From NCBI GenBank assembly GCA_903892415.1, contig CAITIQ010000535.1:1-38961 (forward strand): 38,961 nt of DNA, written 5' to 3'. Position 1 is the first letter of the stretch. Each line of letters opens with the position of its first letter. Source of the DNA: an uncultured delta proteobacterium. GTDB lineage: Bacteria; Myxococcota_A; Polyangia; Polyangiales; Polyangiaceae. Made by a program: the position numbers and the translations under genes. Below are positions 22,769 through 30,929 of this stretch, piece after piece. Below the pieces are notes generated by a model that did no database searches, was not told the DNA's origin, and saw only the letters and a program-made list of their open reading frames with translations.

Positions 22769-22831
22769 ATCTGCCATCGCCATCCGCCCCGAAACCCTCG
22801 GCGAAGAAAGAGCGACAGGCATTACACTCGT

Positions 22832-22861
22832 ATCGTAAGATCCGGAGCACTCGTGCGTCAA
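22832..22861 (-). promoter_or_regulatory. predicted sigma-70-type promoter for the GltF-GltG unit
   Basis: On the minus strand, TTGACG (22861-22856), an 18-base spacer and TACGAT (22837-22832). The -35 box matches five of six consensus bases and the -10 box four of six. It lies downstream of the hairpin that follows the GltE-like gene and would give a leader of about 90 bases. Confidence 0.5.
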
Positions 22862-22984
22862 CAACCCCACGATCCATCTGCCCCTCGATTCTTCCTCACT
22901 TCGCGACCCACGTAGAGCAAAGACATTGGGTCGAAAGTGAAGTTCCAATCTTTTTTCTCGATGCGTCAGACTTCACAAACGCGA

Positions 22985-23012
22985 GAAGCCTCAGCCGCTA
23001 AGCTGAGGCTTC
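22985..23012 (-). terminator. hairpin after the GltE-like gene
   Basis: A perfect 11-bp stem GAAGCCTCAGC / GCTGAGGCTTC with a six-base loop lies 22 bases after the stop codon. The minus-strand 3' flank is TCGCGTTTGTG, a weak U-tract that resembles the flank of the terminator at 20173-20196. Probably a terminator, perhaps leaky. Confidence 0.6.
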
Positions 23013-23033
23013 GTTCTATGCAATGGGCTTTGG

Positions 23034-24563
23034 CTAGTTGCCCTCTCCCGCGGGCGCTGTACCAGCCTCCTCGAGAGCCGCTTGTACCTTGGCCTCTTCC
23101 TCAAGCTTCTTCTGGTCGGCCGCGCTCTGCCGATTGAAGTCAATAATCTCTTTGATGTCGAGAATGCGGCCCCGCTTGCACTTGGGGTCTGACTTTGCCT
23201 TCGGGCCGAGGCACTCCTTATCGGACTTGGTCGGGACAGCGTTAACGTCCTCAATCGCTTCGGCAAACTCGGCCTTACCTTCGGCCTTCTTGACAAACTC
23301 CTGGAAGAGTCCAATCGCCTCCTCGAGAGCCTTATTGCCGGCCTCGCCTGCATTCTTGCCCTTGTAACCTTGCACAAGGATTGCGTGGTTGAAGTAGGCC
23401 TCGGGGCGATTGCCATCCAGCTGCTTGGCTTTCGCGATCATTTGCTCAGCTTCAGCAAGCTTCTTGTCAGCATCCGGAGCAGAGTCCGCCTGCCCACGAA
23501 GGGCCAATGCTAGACCCAGGTGAGCATCGTAGTCGGTTGAACGAAGTTTCGTCGCCTGGCGATACGCGTCCTCCGCCTTAGCAAACCCACGGAACATCAT
23601 ATTGACGGCCGCATAGTTCATATGGGCCTCGAAGAAGTTGGGGTCCACTTGCCGAGCTGTCCCGAAGCGAACCACCGCGTTGTTCAAGTCGCCAATTTCG
23701 GCGTAGATCAGTCCCGCAGTGTTGTGAATAGATCCGTAATTCGGATTTTTCCGGATACCTTGCGAGGCAACCAACAGCGCCAGGTCGATCGCTTGGGTGT
23801 CCACCTTCGTCTTTTTGGCACCGCGTGCCACTTTGGAAGAAGACGACTTGTCTCCCGCGTTCTGACGCGCTCGCTCTAGGTAATAGAGAGCGAGTTGGTT
23901 GAACGCGGGCATGTACGCGTCGTCGACAGCGAGTGCTCGCTGCAAGTTCTTCTTGGCTCGTTCGTAGTCGTTCGGACCTTCCTCATTCGAAACTGAGTTG
24001 TTTCGACGCATTTGAAGGCGAGCAAGCTCAACCAACGCCTCCACGTTCTGAAACTCGGAGTCGGCCACCGCGCGCTCGAACTCCGTCATCGCCTTGTCGG
24101 CTGCAGTATCGTTCGACTCAGCAAGGTCGAACCGAGCCAGCTGCACTCGTGCACGGTGGAACTTCTCGTCCTTGTCCAGAACCTCCTTGTAGTGCTTTCT
24201 CGCTTCTGTGAGATTCTGGCAGCGGTGGTACGCCGCACCGGCGTTGTACACCGCAGTTGCGAAGTACTTATCCATCTCACTTTGCTGAAGCTCAGCGGCC
24301 TTCAGGAACTTGTCGGCGACGCTCTTGCAGGTTGTCTCGTTCCAAGCCCCAGCGGTCTTGTCGAGCTTATCCATCTCGGCGAGTCCCGCCGCATAGGTGT
24401 CTGCGGCTTCCTTGCTGACTGGCGACCCGGTGTTATCCACCGGGCCAACAACCTTCGAGGGGTCCTTGACAGGTTGAGTTCCGTCGTCGCAGCCCGTAAC
24501 GAGCATGAGCCCAAGTGCGGCGACCGTCGTTGCAATGGCACGAGTGAGGTAACGAGGCTTCAT
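23034..24563 (-). CDS. gltE: TPR lipoprotein, GltE (AglT)-like
   Basis: A 509-residue lipoprotein: MKPRYLTRAIATTVAALGLM then the canonical lipobox LVTGC with Cys25 and Asp-Asp following. The rest is a TPR solenoid; recognisable units are YNAGAAYHRCQNLTEARKHY, NQLALYYLERARQNAG, IHNTAGLIYAEIGDLNNAVV and AHLGLALALRGQADSA. The C-terminus is charged and helical. In M. xanthus GltE/AglT is a TPR lipoprotein of the gliding machinery encoded directly after gltD and before gltF, as here. The ATG at 24563 has AGGA seven bases upstream and opens a proper signal peptide; a GTG at 24587 would overlap the preceding stop. The 20-bp gap to the GltD-like gene indicates cotranscription. Confidence 0.82.
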   Translation of the reverse strand: MKPRYLTRAIATTVAALGLMLVTGCDDGTQPVKDPSKVVGPVDNTGSPVSKEAADTYAAGLAEMDKLDKTAGAWNETTCKSVADKFLKAAELQQSEMDKYFATAVYNAGAAYHRCQNLTEARKHYKEVLDKDEKFHRARVQLARFDLAESNDTAADKAMTEFERAVADSEFQNVEALVELARLQMRRNNSVSNEEGPNDYERAKKNLQRALAVDDAYMPAFNQLALYYLERARQNAGDKSSSSKVARGAKKTKVDTQAIDLALLVASQGIRKNPNYGSIHNTAGLIYAEIGDLNNAVVRFGTARQVDPNFFEAHMNYAAVNMMFRGFAKAEDAYRQATKLRSTDYDAHLGLALALRGQADSAPDADKKLAEAEQMIAKAKQLDGNRPEAYFNHAILVQGYKGKNAGEAGNKALEEAIGLFQEFVKKAEGKAEFAEAIEDVNAVPTKSDKECLGPKAKSDPKCKRGRILDIKEIIDFNRQSAADQKKLEEEAKVQAALEEAGTAPAGEGN

Positions 24564-24583
24564 GGCTTTGTCCTGTGTCGAGT

Positions 24584-27500
24584 TCACTTCTTCTTTGCCT
24601 TGCTCAATGCGTCGTCTTCCTTGGAACCGCCAGAACTCGAGCTCGAGTTGGTTCCGCCCGTAGCCGCTCCCGAACTGGACGTACCGCTTGCGGGAGCGCC
24701 ACCACTCGCAGCAGGCTTCTTCTCGGCCTTTTCTTCCAGGATGACCGTGAACGGGGAACCATCCATGTTCAACGGAACGGCACGCTCGTTGATGCCAGTG
24801 CCCAGTCGGTTTGGAGCGCTGCGGAACTCGTCAATCAAGTGATACTCGGCCGGAAAGTTCTTCGACAGCCACTGTTCACACGAGCGTGAGAACTCATCAA
24901 AGAACTGGTGCTTCACCGAGAGGTCAAGACACGTCTTGTAAGCACCGCGCGCGGCTTGCCTATCCGATTCGCTCACCTCGTCTAGCTTGGCGTAGTAAGC
25001 ACCACGGATTTCCTCCCACAGCAGGTCGCCGTAAGGACTCGGGCCGTTTTGCTTCCAATCCTTCGGGATAGGGGCTGCGCGGAACTCGGCGACGAAGCGC
25101 CCCTTCATCTGACCGACACGCGAACCAGCCGCGATAACCCAACGCGGGGGAGGCACAGGTTGAAGACCGAGGATCTTCTGGTACTCCTTGTCAGCTTCCT
25201 CAACAGCCTTCCGCTTCTTCTCCTGCCAGTCCTTTACCTTCGTGGTTACGAATTTTTCGACCTCGGCGCGCTCACCAGAGCCCTTGTACTCGGGGAACAG
25301 GATCTTATCGACGACAGCCTTCTTCTCTTCGGCAGAGAAGAAGTAGGCCTCGCCAACCGCCTCAAGGGTCTTGCCCAAGCGCCGTAGCGTCTGTGCCTCA
25401 CCCTCGCCTGCCGCTGCCGAGATCTCCTCAATCTTCTTCACTGCAGCCGCGGGATCTTTCCAGAAGCCACGAACCTTGTCGTACTCCTGCTTCGCCTTGC
25501 TCTTGTTTCCGTTCTTGTCGTAGACGCGGGCGAGGAGGCCATGAGCCTGAATCTGCACGTCGGCCGTAGCGTTCTTGTCGATCTGACCGATGGCTCCCGA
25601 CAGTCGCTTCTCGGCGTTGCGCCAATCCTCGCGGTCCGCGTAGTGAGCACCGATCGCAAAGGCGATTTGTGCAGCTTGCTGAGCGCGGTTCGAGAACTGC
25701 TTCTGGAACAGTTCCGAATCCTTGATCGCCTGATCCTGTTGCCCAAGACCCAATCGAAGAACAACGGCGTCGCTGAGTGCCTGGGGCGCCTTCTCGTCCT
25801 TCGGGGATTCCGCGGCGAATCGCTCAAACCAAGTTGCTGCCTCTTCGTAAACAGCTATGGCTTGGTAGTTGCCTCCAATCTCCCACACGGCCTTCTTCGC
25901 CAAGTCCGTGGTGTGCAGATTGTACTTCGGATTGATTAGAATCTTGCGAACAGCGATGGCTTTTGCGAGCAAGCGGGCGGCCTGGAATGCACGAGCAGCG
26001 TTGTAGAGCACCTCGTCATTGCGTGCACAGGCGTCCTTCTGATCGCGCTCGCACGGCTCTTTCCCGTACTTCTCCCACATATCGAGATAGAGCTGCGCCG
26101 CGGTGCGGTACTTTTCAAGAGAGTTGGCTCCACCCTTGTCCGCCTCCTCAACCATCGTCTCGGCGCGCTTTCGCTCGATGTCACGCTGGATGCGGAAGAG
26201 AATCCCGCACTGTTCCTCGTTCTGTTGCTTCTTTGCGCCGTCACAGTAGAGCTTGATGAACTCGGGGACGTCTTTCCCCATGTCCTCGTAACAGCTCGAG
26301 CGCGGCGGGTCTGAATGCGACCCAACGATGTTGACTGACTCAAGGTAGAGCTGAGCGGAGAAGATCCCGACCTCTCGGTCAGAATAGTTCATCGCGACGT
26401 CGCGGAATCCGATGGCAGCCTCTTCCCAGTGCCGCGACTCAAAGTAGGTCCGAGCACGGGCGAATTTCACCTCGACGAACTGGTCAAAGGCTTCCTTGTT
26501 GCTCTTGTCGGGTTGGATGTAACAGACGTACCGGTTGAAGGCCGTAAGCATTCCCTTTTGGTCGGGAGTGAAGTCCTTCGGCTTGTACTTCTCCTTGTCG
26601 GCCTGCGTCTGAGCAGCCGTCTTCTTCTTCTCATCCCCGGGGAGATTGCCGGTGCCCTTTCGGTCTTCGCCGCCCTTGTGCCGTTCGGTGTAGATGTTCT
26701 GGTAGCAGAGCACAGCAGCGAACGCAGCCTCTGCAGCGTTCGCACCCTTGGGGTCCTCAGCGACAACTGAGTCAAACGCAGGTCCGCACTTCTCCCAATC
26801 CTTCTGGAAGTAGAGGAGGTCGGCCATCGCGTACTTGATCTTCATGATGTCCGGCCAGTCCTCCTTCACGATGCGCGGGAAGGTGAACTTTCCGAAGTCA
26901 GCTTGAGTGAAAGTGCCGACAACTTGTTGGTAAAGGTCGGCCGCGGCCTTCATGGTCTTAGGGTCACTGGTTCCGCGAACCCCTCCAGACCCGACCGCCT
27001 CGAGATGCCACGCCATTGCAGTTTCCGCGGCGATCTCCGCGGTGATGTTCCCGCACTTCGTCTTCGCGTCGGCCGCTGAACTACCGCCTGCAAACTCCTT
27101 TTGGACGTCGAACTGACGGCCAATGACCTTTACGATCGCGTCCTTGTCTCCGGACTTCTTCGCCAACGTCGCTTCGGCGATATGCCCGTGATACTCGCAC
27201 CATTTGGGTCCCTTATCGCGGCCCATGAGGTCGGTGTAGAGGGCGATACCTTCGTCGTAGTGACCGGTATCAAGATAGTTGATACCCAGATCGTCCATCA
27301 TCTTGAACGTCTTGTCGTTCTCACCACCTGCGTCGCCGGAGAGCGGCTTGAAGAAGTTGTACGCCTTCTTCGGATCGCCCCAGAGCGCGTAGACCGGGAT
27401 GACGTCGCGGCGCGACGAAGTCGCTAGTTGGCTGGCGTTCGGCAGCTGAGAGAACTTGGTTCCGTAGTCGATAACTTTCTTGAATGCATCGACCGACTTC

Positions 27501-28459
27501 TCGTACTCACCCTGGTTCCAGTAAACATAGCCAAGCTTGTAGAGCGCATAGCCGTATACCTTGTTCTCGGGCGGCGGAGCCCCAATGACCTGGGTGTAGG
27601 CAGCCTCGGCCGCGGCCCACACGGATGGGTCACTCTGCGCTTCCTGGAAGTACAACTCGCCGAAGGCGAGGTACGCGTTCGGACGATACTTCGACGTCTT
27701 CCAGTTGTTGACGAGCTCGTAGTAGATCTCCCGCGCCTTGACGAGGTCCTTCGCCTGCTCGTACTCGTAGGCAAGGTAGTACAAGACCTCGTCGCCACAA
27801 CCGCTGCTCTTAGACGCATCCTGCGCATTGGGCGTTTGACACCACTTCGGGTACTGATCCTTGATCAGCGTGTAGTACTTAATGGCGCTCTTGCGGGCAG
27901 TTGCCACAACCTGCTTCGCCTTGGCGGCTGCTTCCGTCGCAGCCTTGGCGCCATCCGTGTCCTTCTTGCGGCTCGCGTCTTGGGCTTTGATATCCGACTC
28001 GGTCTGGTCTCGGAACGCGGCAGCTTCTAGCTCAACATAGCCTTCGGCGAGGCGCCTCGCGAGCTTCGGTCGGTCGGGCGAATTCTTCTTGGTGTCGGCA
28101 AACAGCGTTTCCAAGCCTTGAATCTCGGTAACCAAAAGCTGCCGAGTCTTCTTCTGCATCTTGGCTTGGCGCTCGTCTCGTTGAGCGGCAGCCGCAATGT
28201 CGGTTGGATTCGTCGGCTTGGTCATGTCGTCGCGCTTCTTCAGGCTGGGACCTGGGGGCGCGGTCGAAAAACTTACCTCTGGCTTCTTGGCCGCAGAGGC
28301 TTTCAGCGTGCCCGACGGGCACTCGGAAAGGGCCTGTTTGGCCGCGGCTGAGATGCACTCTTGAGCATTGGCGTCGCCAAGGCCCACTCCTGAAACCGCG
28401 ACGGTGCACACAGCCGCCGCCAACCGTAGAGCTCTCGCTCCGAATCTACGCTGGTTCAT
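24584..28459 (-). CDS. gltD: large periplasmic TPR protein, GltD (AgmU)-like
   Basis: 1,291 residues from the ATG at 28459 (GGAG seven bases upstream). The signal peptide MNQRRFGARALRLAAAV... ends DANA-Q (about residue 32), followed by CISAAAKQALSEC. TPR-type helices run through most of the chain; the clearest are between about 220 and 345 (EVLYYLAYEYEQAKDLVKAR, ALYKLGYVYWNQGEYEKSVD) and about 850-1060. The last 50 residues are Ser/Gly/Ala/Lys low complexity. Size, signal peptide and TPR content fit M. xanthus AgmU/GltD (about 1,200 residues), a periplasmic gliding-complex protein, and its paralogue NfsD. The GltE-like gene follows after 20 bp. A shorter homologue from another TPR family cannot be excluded without alignment. 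Confidence 0.82.
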   Translation of the reverse strand: MNQRRFGARALRLAAAVCTVAVSGVGLGDANAQECISAAAKQALSECPSGTLKASAAKKPEVSFSTAPPGPSLKKRDDMTKPTNPTDIAAAAQRDERQAKMQKKTRQLLVTEIQGLETLFADTKKNSPDRPKLARRLAEGYVELEAAAFRDQTESDIKAQDASRKKDTDGAKAATEAAAKAKQVVATARKSAIKYYTLIKDQYPKWCQTPNAQDASKSSGCGDEVLYYLAYEYEQAKDLVKAREIYYELVNNWKTSKYRPNAYLAFGELYFQEAQSDPSVWAAAEAAYTQVIGAPPPENKVYGYALYKLGYVYWNQGEYEKSVDAFKKVIDYGTKFSQLPNASQLATSSRRDVIPVYALWGDPKKAYNFFKPLSGDAGGENDKTFKMMDDLGINYLDTGHYDEGIALYTDLMGRDKGPKWCEYHGHIAEATLAKKSGDKDAIVKVIGRQFDVQKEFAGGSSAADAKTKCGNITAEIAAETAMAWHLEAVGSGGVRGTSDPKTMKAAADLYQQVVGTFTQADFGKFTFPRIVKEDWPDIMKIKYAMADLLYFQKDWEKCGPAFDSVVAEDPKGANAAEAAFAAVLCYQNIYTERHKGGEDRKGTGNLPGDEKKKTAAQTQADKEKYKPKDFTPDQKGMLTAFNRYVCYIQPDKSNKEAFDQFVEVKFARARTYFESRHWEEAAIGFRDVAMNYSDREVGIFSAQLYLESVNIVGSHSDPPRSSCYEDMGKDVPEFIKLYCDGAKKQQNEEQCGILFRIQRDIERKRAETMVEEADKGGANSLEKYRTAAQLYLDMWEKYGKEPCERDQKDACARNDEVLYNAARAFQAARLLAKAIAVRKILINPKYNLHTTDLAKKAVWEIGGNYQAIAVYEEAATWFERFAAESPKDEKAPQALSDAVVLRLGLGQQDQAIKDSELFQKQFSNRAQQAAQIAFAIGAHYADREDWRNAEKRLSGAIGQIDKNATADVQIQAHGLLARVYDKNGNKSKAKQEYDKVRGFWKDPAAAVKKIEEISAAAGEGEAQTLRRLGKTLEAVGEAYFFSAEEKKAVVDKILFPEYKGSGERAEVEKFVTTKVKDWQEKKRKAVEEADKEYQKILGLQPVPPPRWVIAAGSRVGQMKGRFVAEFRAAPIPKDWKQNGPSPYGDLLWEEIRGAYYAKLDEVSESDRQAARGAYKTCLDLSVKHQFFDEFSRSCEQWLSKNFPAEYHLIDEFRSAPNRLGTGINERAVPLNMDGSPFTVILEEKAEKKPAASGGAPASGTSSSGAATGGTNSSSSSGGSKEDDALSKAKKK

Positions 28460-28524
28460 GATTCGTCTCCGTACCTCAGACGCGCAGAGGGGCGTCGCCC
28501 TTGGATCCAACCTGTGAAGTCAGT

Positions 28525-28590
28525 CCCGAGAGGGAGCCTGTGGCCCCCCGGCTCGGGCATGGAATCATCGCTCGTGGCTTCCCCCGAGCG
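28525..28590 (-). other. two hairpins between the GltC-like and GltD-like genes
   Basis: On the minus strand CGCTCG / CGAGCG (28569-28590, ten-base loop) is followed by a longer structure (28525-28557) with an outer CCCGAG / CTCGGG stem and an inner seven-pair GC-rich stem. There is no U-run, so these look more like stability or processing elements within one transcript than terminators. Confidence 0.4.
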
Positions 28591-28599
28591 AGTCCATCG

Positions 28600-30369
28600 T
28601 TACTTTTTCGGTCCGCCACCGCACTTGGAAACAACCACCTGGCGATAGAACCCGAGCTCGTCGCGCCAGTACTCACCGTCGAACGGCCAAAGCACGTGCT
28701 CCTCATCGGGAGAAACCACGCCGTAAACGTCCGTTTCTTCTTTCCCGATCTGACCCTTGATCACCTTCTCATCGAGCTTGTTGCGCTCGGCATTGACGAT
28801 GTCGATCAGGATCTTTTGAGCATTGCGGAGATGCTCGTTCAGCTCGTCGAGGTAACGCGTATAGCGGTCCCGAGCCAAGGTGCCGGCGTTGCGAACTGCG
28901 AGTTCCCGCGCCAAGTCAAGCGCGTCGGTGATATCGGCACCCAAGTCTGAACTCTGGAACGCCGCATTCTTCGACTTGAATAGAGTCGCCTCTTGGTCGA
29001 GCAGCTTCACGTACTCAATGTTGCGAAGCAACTGACGATCCGAAAGCGCGTTCTCGACGATCGGCTTGACCGTCGGCGAGAGCTTCGCCTTACCTTCGCG
29101 GACCTCCTTCATGAAGGAGAAAAACTGCTGGCCAGACTCATCGTCCTTGTACTTGTCGAGGATGCCGTCGAGCTCCTTGCGGATTGGCTCATACCGCTCC
29201 TTCATGCGGGCGACGATTGTGGTCGCGTCCTCGTATTGGCAAATCGTGAAGGCAATGACCGCCTTCAAGATCTCTGCTTCCGGATAGAACGAATTCGGAA
29301 AGAACGGGGACTCGAGCGTGTGAATGTTTCCGAGAGCGTGCGGGTAGTCTCCGGCCATGAAGTAGGCCCAGGAGCCCTCGAACAGCGCGTCAAGCCAGTA
29401 CTCGCTGGCGACGTCGACGCGGTTCCAATACTTGACGGCGGCCGACAATTTTTTCGGGTCGATCTTGGGGATGCCACTGTCGTCCAGGCGCACCGATGCG
29501 GAGTAATAGGTGCGGGCCATCGAAAGGTGCGCCAGATCCTGCATGCGCGCCTTGTCATCGACGCCCTCGGCATCGGGGAGGGTATCGATGATGTTCTGGA
29601 AGGCCTTCACGGCGGGGATGGACTCCCGCTTCTGCACGTGGGTGATGCCCTGGAAGAACTGAGCTTGGACGTAATAGGGCGACCGCTTGTCCACCTGCTT
29701 GAACAGCGCGATGGCCTCGTCATAGCTGCGAGCCCGGTAGCGGTAACGACCAAGCAGATAGGAGAGCTGCCAGTAGAGGTTCTGTTGATTGGCGTTATTG
29801 AACCCCTTTAGAGCTTCGTCGTCGTATTTACCAACGCGCTCGACGATGTCAGCCGGCTCGGGAAGCTGGGTGGCCAGTTTTGCTAGCCAAAGCAGCGTCT
29901 CGTTGAACTTGTGGTGCGACTTATTGCCGGCAATATCCGAGAATATCGAGTAGCTGGCCTGGTAGAACTTCAAGTTGTAGAGCGCGATTGCCAGGTGGTA
30001 CTGGGCGATCTGCTTGTTGCCCTCGTCATCACCGGTCTCACCACCGGTGACACGTCGCAGGGCGAGCGCGGCGTCTTCCCATTGCGCCTTGTCGAACAGG
30101 CGCTTCGCTTGGGCAGCCTCCTCGGTCATCGTGCCGATAGCCGGCGGTTCCCCGGGCGGCGCATCGGACTTGCCCTCTTCTTTGCCCTCGTCGGCATCGA
30201 GGTCGATTACTTCGCCCTTTTTCGGCGCTTCGCCCTTTTTCGGCTGCGCGTGTGCGGCACGGGGACCCATCGACAGCCGATCCGGCTCCGAGCCCGGACC
30301 GACGAGGCTGGAGCCCACCACCAAGAGAGCGGAGGCCAACGAGGCCCAGCCGAAGGAACGTTTTCGCAT
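28600..30369 (-). CDS. gltC: secreted TPR protein, GltC/NfsC-like
   Basis: 589 residues from the ATG at 30369, which has GAGG about nine bases upstream; the frame is open to 30474 but without a signal peptide there. Residues 1-41 form an atypical signal region ending AAHA-Q, followed by a Lys/Glu/Asp-rich linker to about residue 80. TPR units follow: AKRLFDKAQWEDAALALRRV, YHLAIALYNLKFYQASYSIF, LSYLLGRYRYRARSYDEAIA, FFQGITHVQKRESIPAVKAF. The C-terminus carries a conserved-looking WPFDGEYW (561-568) and ends KCGGGPKK. It is the first gene of the block; in M. xanthus nfsC precedes nfsD, and GltC is a TPR protein. The symbol is a synteny-based inference, weaker than for its neighbours. Confidence 0.7.
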   Translation of the reverse strand: MRKRSFGWASLASALLVVGSSLVGPGSEPDRLSMGPRAAHAQPKKGEAPKKGEVIDLDADEGKEEGKSDAPPGEPPAIGTMTEEAAQAKRLFDKAQWEDAALALRRVTGGETGDDEGNKQIAQYHLAIALYNLKFYQASYSIFSDIAGNKSHHKFNETLLWLAKLATQLPEPADIVERVGKYDDEALKGFNNANQQNLYWQLSYLLGRYRYRARSYDEAIALFKQVDKRSPYYVQAQFFQGITHVQKRESIPAVKAFQNIIDTLPDAEGVDDKARMQDLAHLSMARTYYSASVRLDDSGIPKIDPKKLSAAVKYWNRVDVASEYWLDALFEGSWAYFMAGDYPHALGNIHTLESPFFPNSFYPEAEILKAVIAFTICQYEDATTIVARMKERYEPIRKELDGILDKYKDDESGQQFFSFMKEVREGKAKLSPTVKPIVENALSDRQLLRNIEYVKLLDQEATLFKSKNAAFQSSDLGADITDALDLARELAVRNAGTLARDRYTRYLDELNEHLRNAQKILIDIVNAERNKLDEKVIKGQIGKEETDVYGVVSPDEEHVLWPFDGEYWRDELGFYRQVVVSKCGGGPKK

Positions 30370-30595
30370 CGTCAATATCCTCAACGTTTTCGAGAGTTGG
30401 AGAACAGCCGGCGGGCCTTTGGTTTGACCCTGTCGTGTGCCGAGGCCCAGGGGCTTGGCGGCTACCCATCCCACACAGGTGAGACCGGGCAGCAGCGAAG
30501 CCGAACTCGCGGGCCGGATGAGACCCTCGTGCAGCCAATTTCTAAGAGCTTGAAACCACTAAAGATTGCTACAATGCAAACCGTAGCGTGGGCGG

Positions 30596-30625
30596 ATGGT
30601 ACCTAGCTGGGAAACGTCGTGTCAA
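30596..30625 (-). promoter_or_regulatory. predicted promoter of the Glt-like block
   Basis: On the minus strand, a perfect TTGACA (30625-30620), an 18-base spacer and TACCAT (30601-30596, four of six). It would give a leader of about 220 bases before the GltC-like start. Spacer length and -10 form resemble the site ahead of the GltF-like gene. Confidence 0.5.
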
Positions 30626-30696
30626 CGTCGAAAACCGCCGGTTTGAAGCAACTCGAGCCCAGAGAATTATCCAGGCACATGCGCACACTGTCTTAC

Positions 30697-30874
30697 ACGA
30701 CGCCATTCAGCGTCGTCTTCAAAGGTAACCGGATTGATGGTTGACGCTGCGAAGCACGATTGGTTAAAGTCCCGTCCTCTTCGCATGCTTGGTTTGGAAT
30801 CCACCCAGGTTCCGTGGGTGGGCGGTTTCCCTGAGATTCAGGGACTATGGGACGCATTGACAGGGGCTTCCCTG
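30697..30874. repeat. four perfect inverted repeats in 178 bp
   Basis: ACGACGC-n6-GCGTCGT (30697-30716), CCACCCA-n7-TGGGTGG (30801-30821), CCCTGA-GAT-TCAGGG (30829-30843) and CAGGG-GCTT-CCCTG (30861-30874). The right arm of the third (TCAGGG) can also pair with CCCTG of the fourth, allowing alternative folds. They lie in the upstream region of the plus-strand Cys-rich lipoprotein gene. Confidence 0.7.
30740..30768 (+). promoter_or_regulatory. weak promoter candidate for the Cys-rich lipoprotein gene
   Basis: TTGACG (30740-30745), a 17-base spacer and TTAAAG (30763-30768). The -35 box is good and the -10 box poor. If used, three of the four hairpins would be in the leader RNA. A second TTGACA at 30857-30862 has no convincing -10 partner. 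Confidence 0.3.
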
Positions 30875-30929
30875 CATAAACTGAAGTGAGAGCCTGCGCC
30901 ATTCGGCGACGAAGGAGCTTGCACGCAAC

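Larger units (their letters stand above)
30370..30929. other. 560-bp divergent intergenic region with hairpin array
   Basis: It separates the Glt-like block (minus) from the Cys-rich lipoprotein gene (plus). Contents: a promoter-like site for the minus strand (30596-30625), a weak plus-strand promoter candidate (30740-30768), and four perfect inverted repeats at 30697-30716, 30801-30821, 30829-30843 and 30861-30874. No tRNA or credible ORF was seen. Confidence 0.65.

Noticed and set aside
27428..28030. 200-codon plus-strand frame opposite the GltD-like gene
   Set aside because: It is an antisense shadow rich in Leu/Val/Arg without a domain or start context.
28993..29811. 272-codon plus-strand frame opposite the GltC-like gene
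   Set aside because: The minus strand has signal peptide, ribosome site and TPR repeats; the plus frame has none of these.
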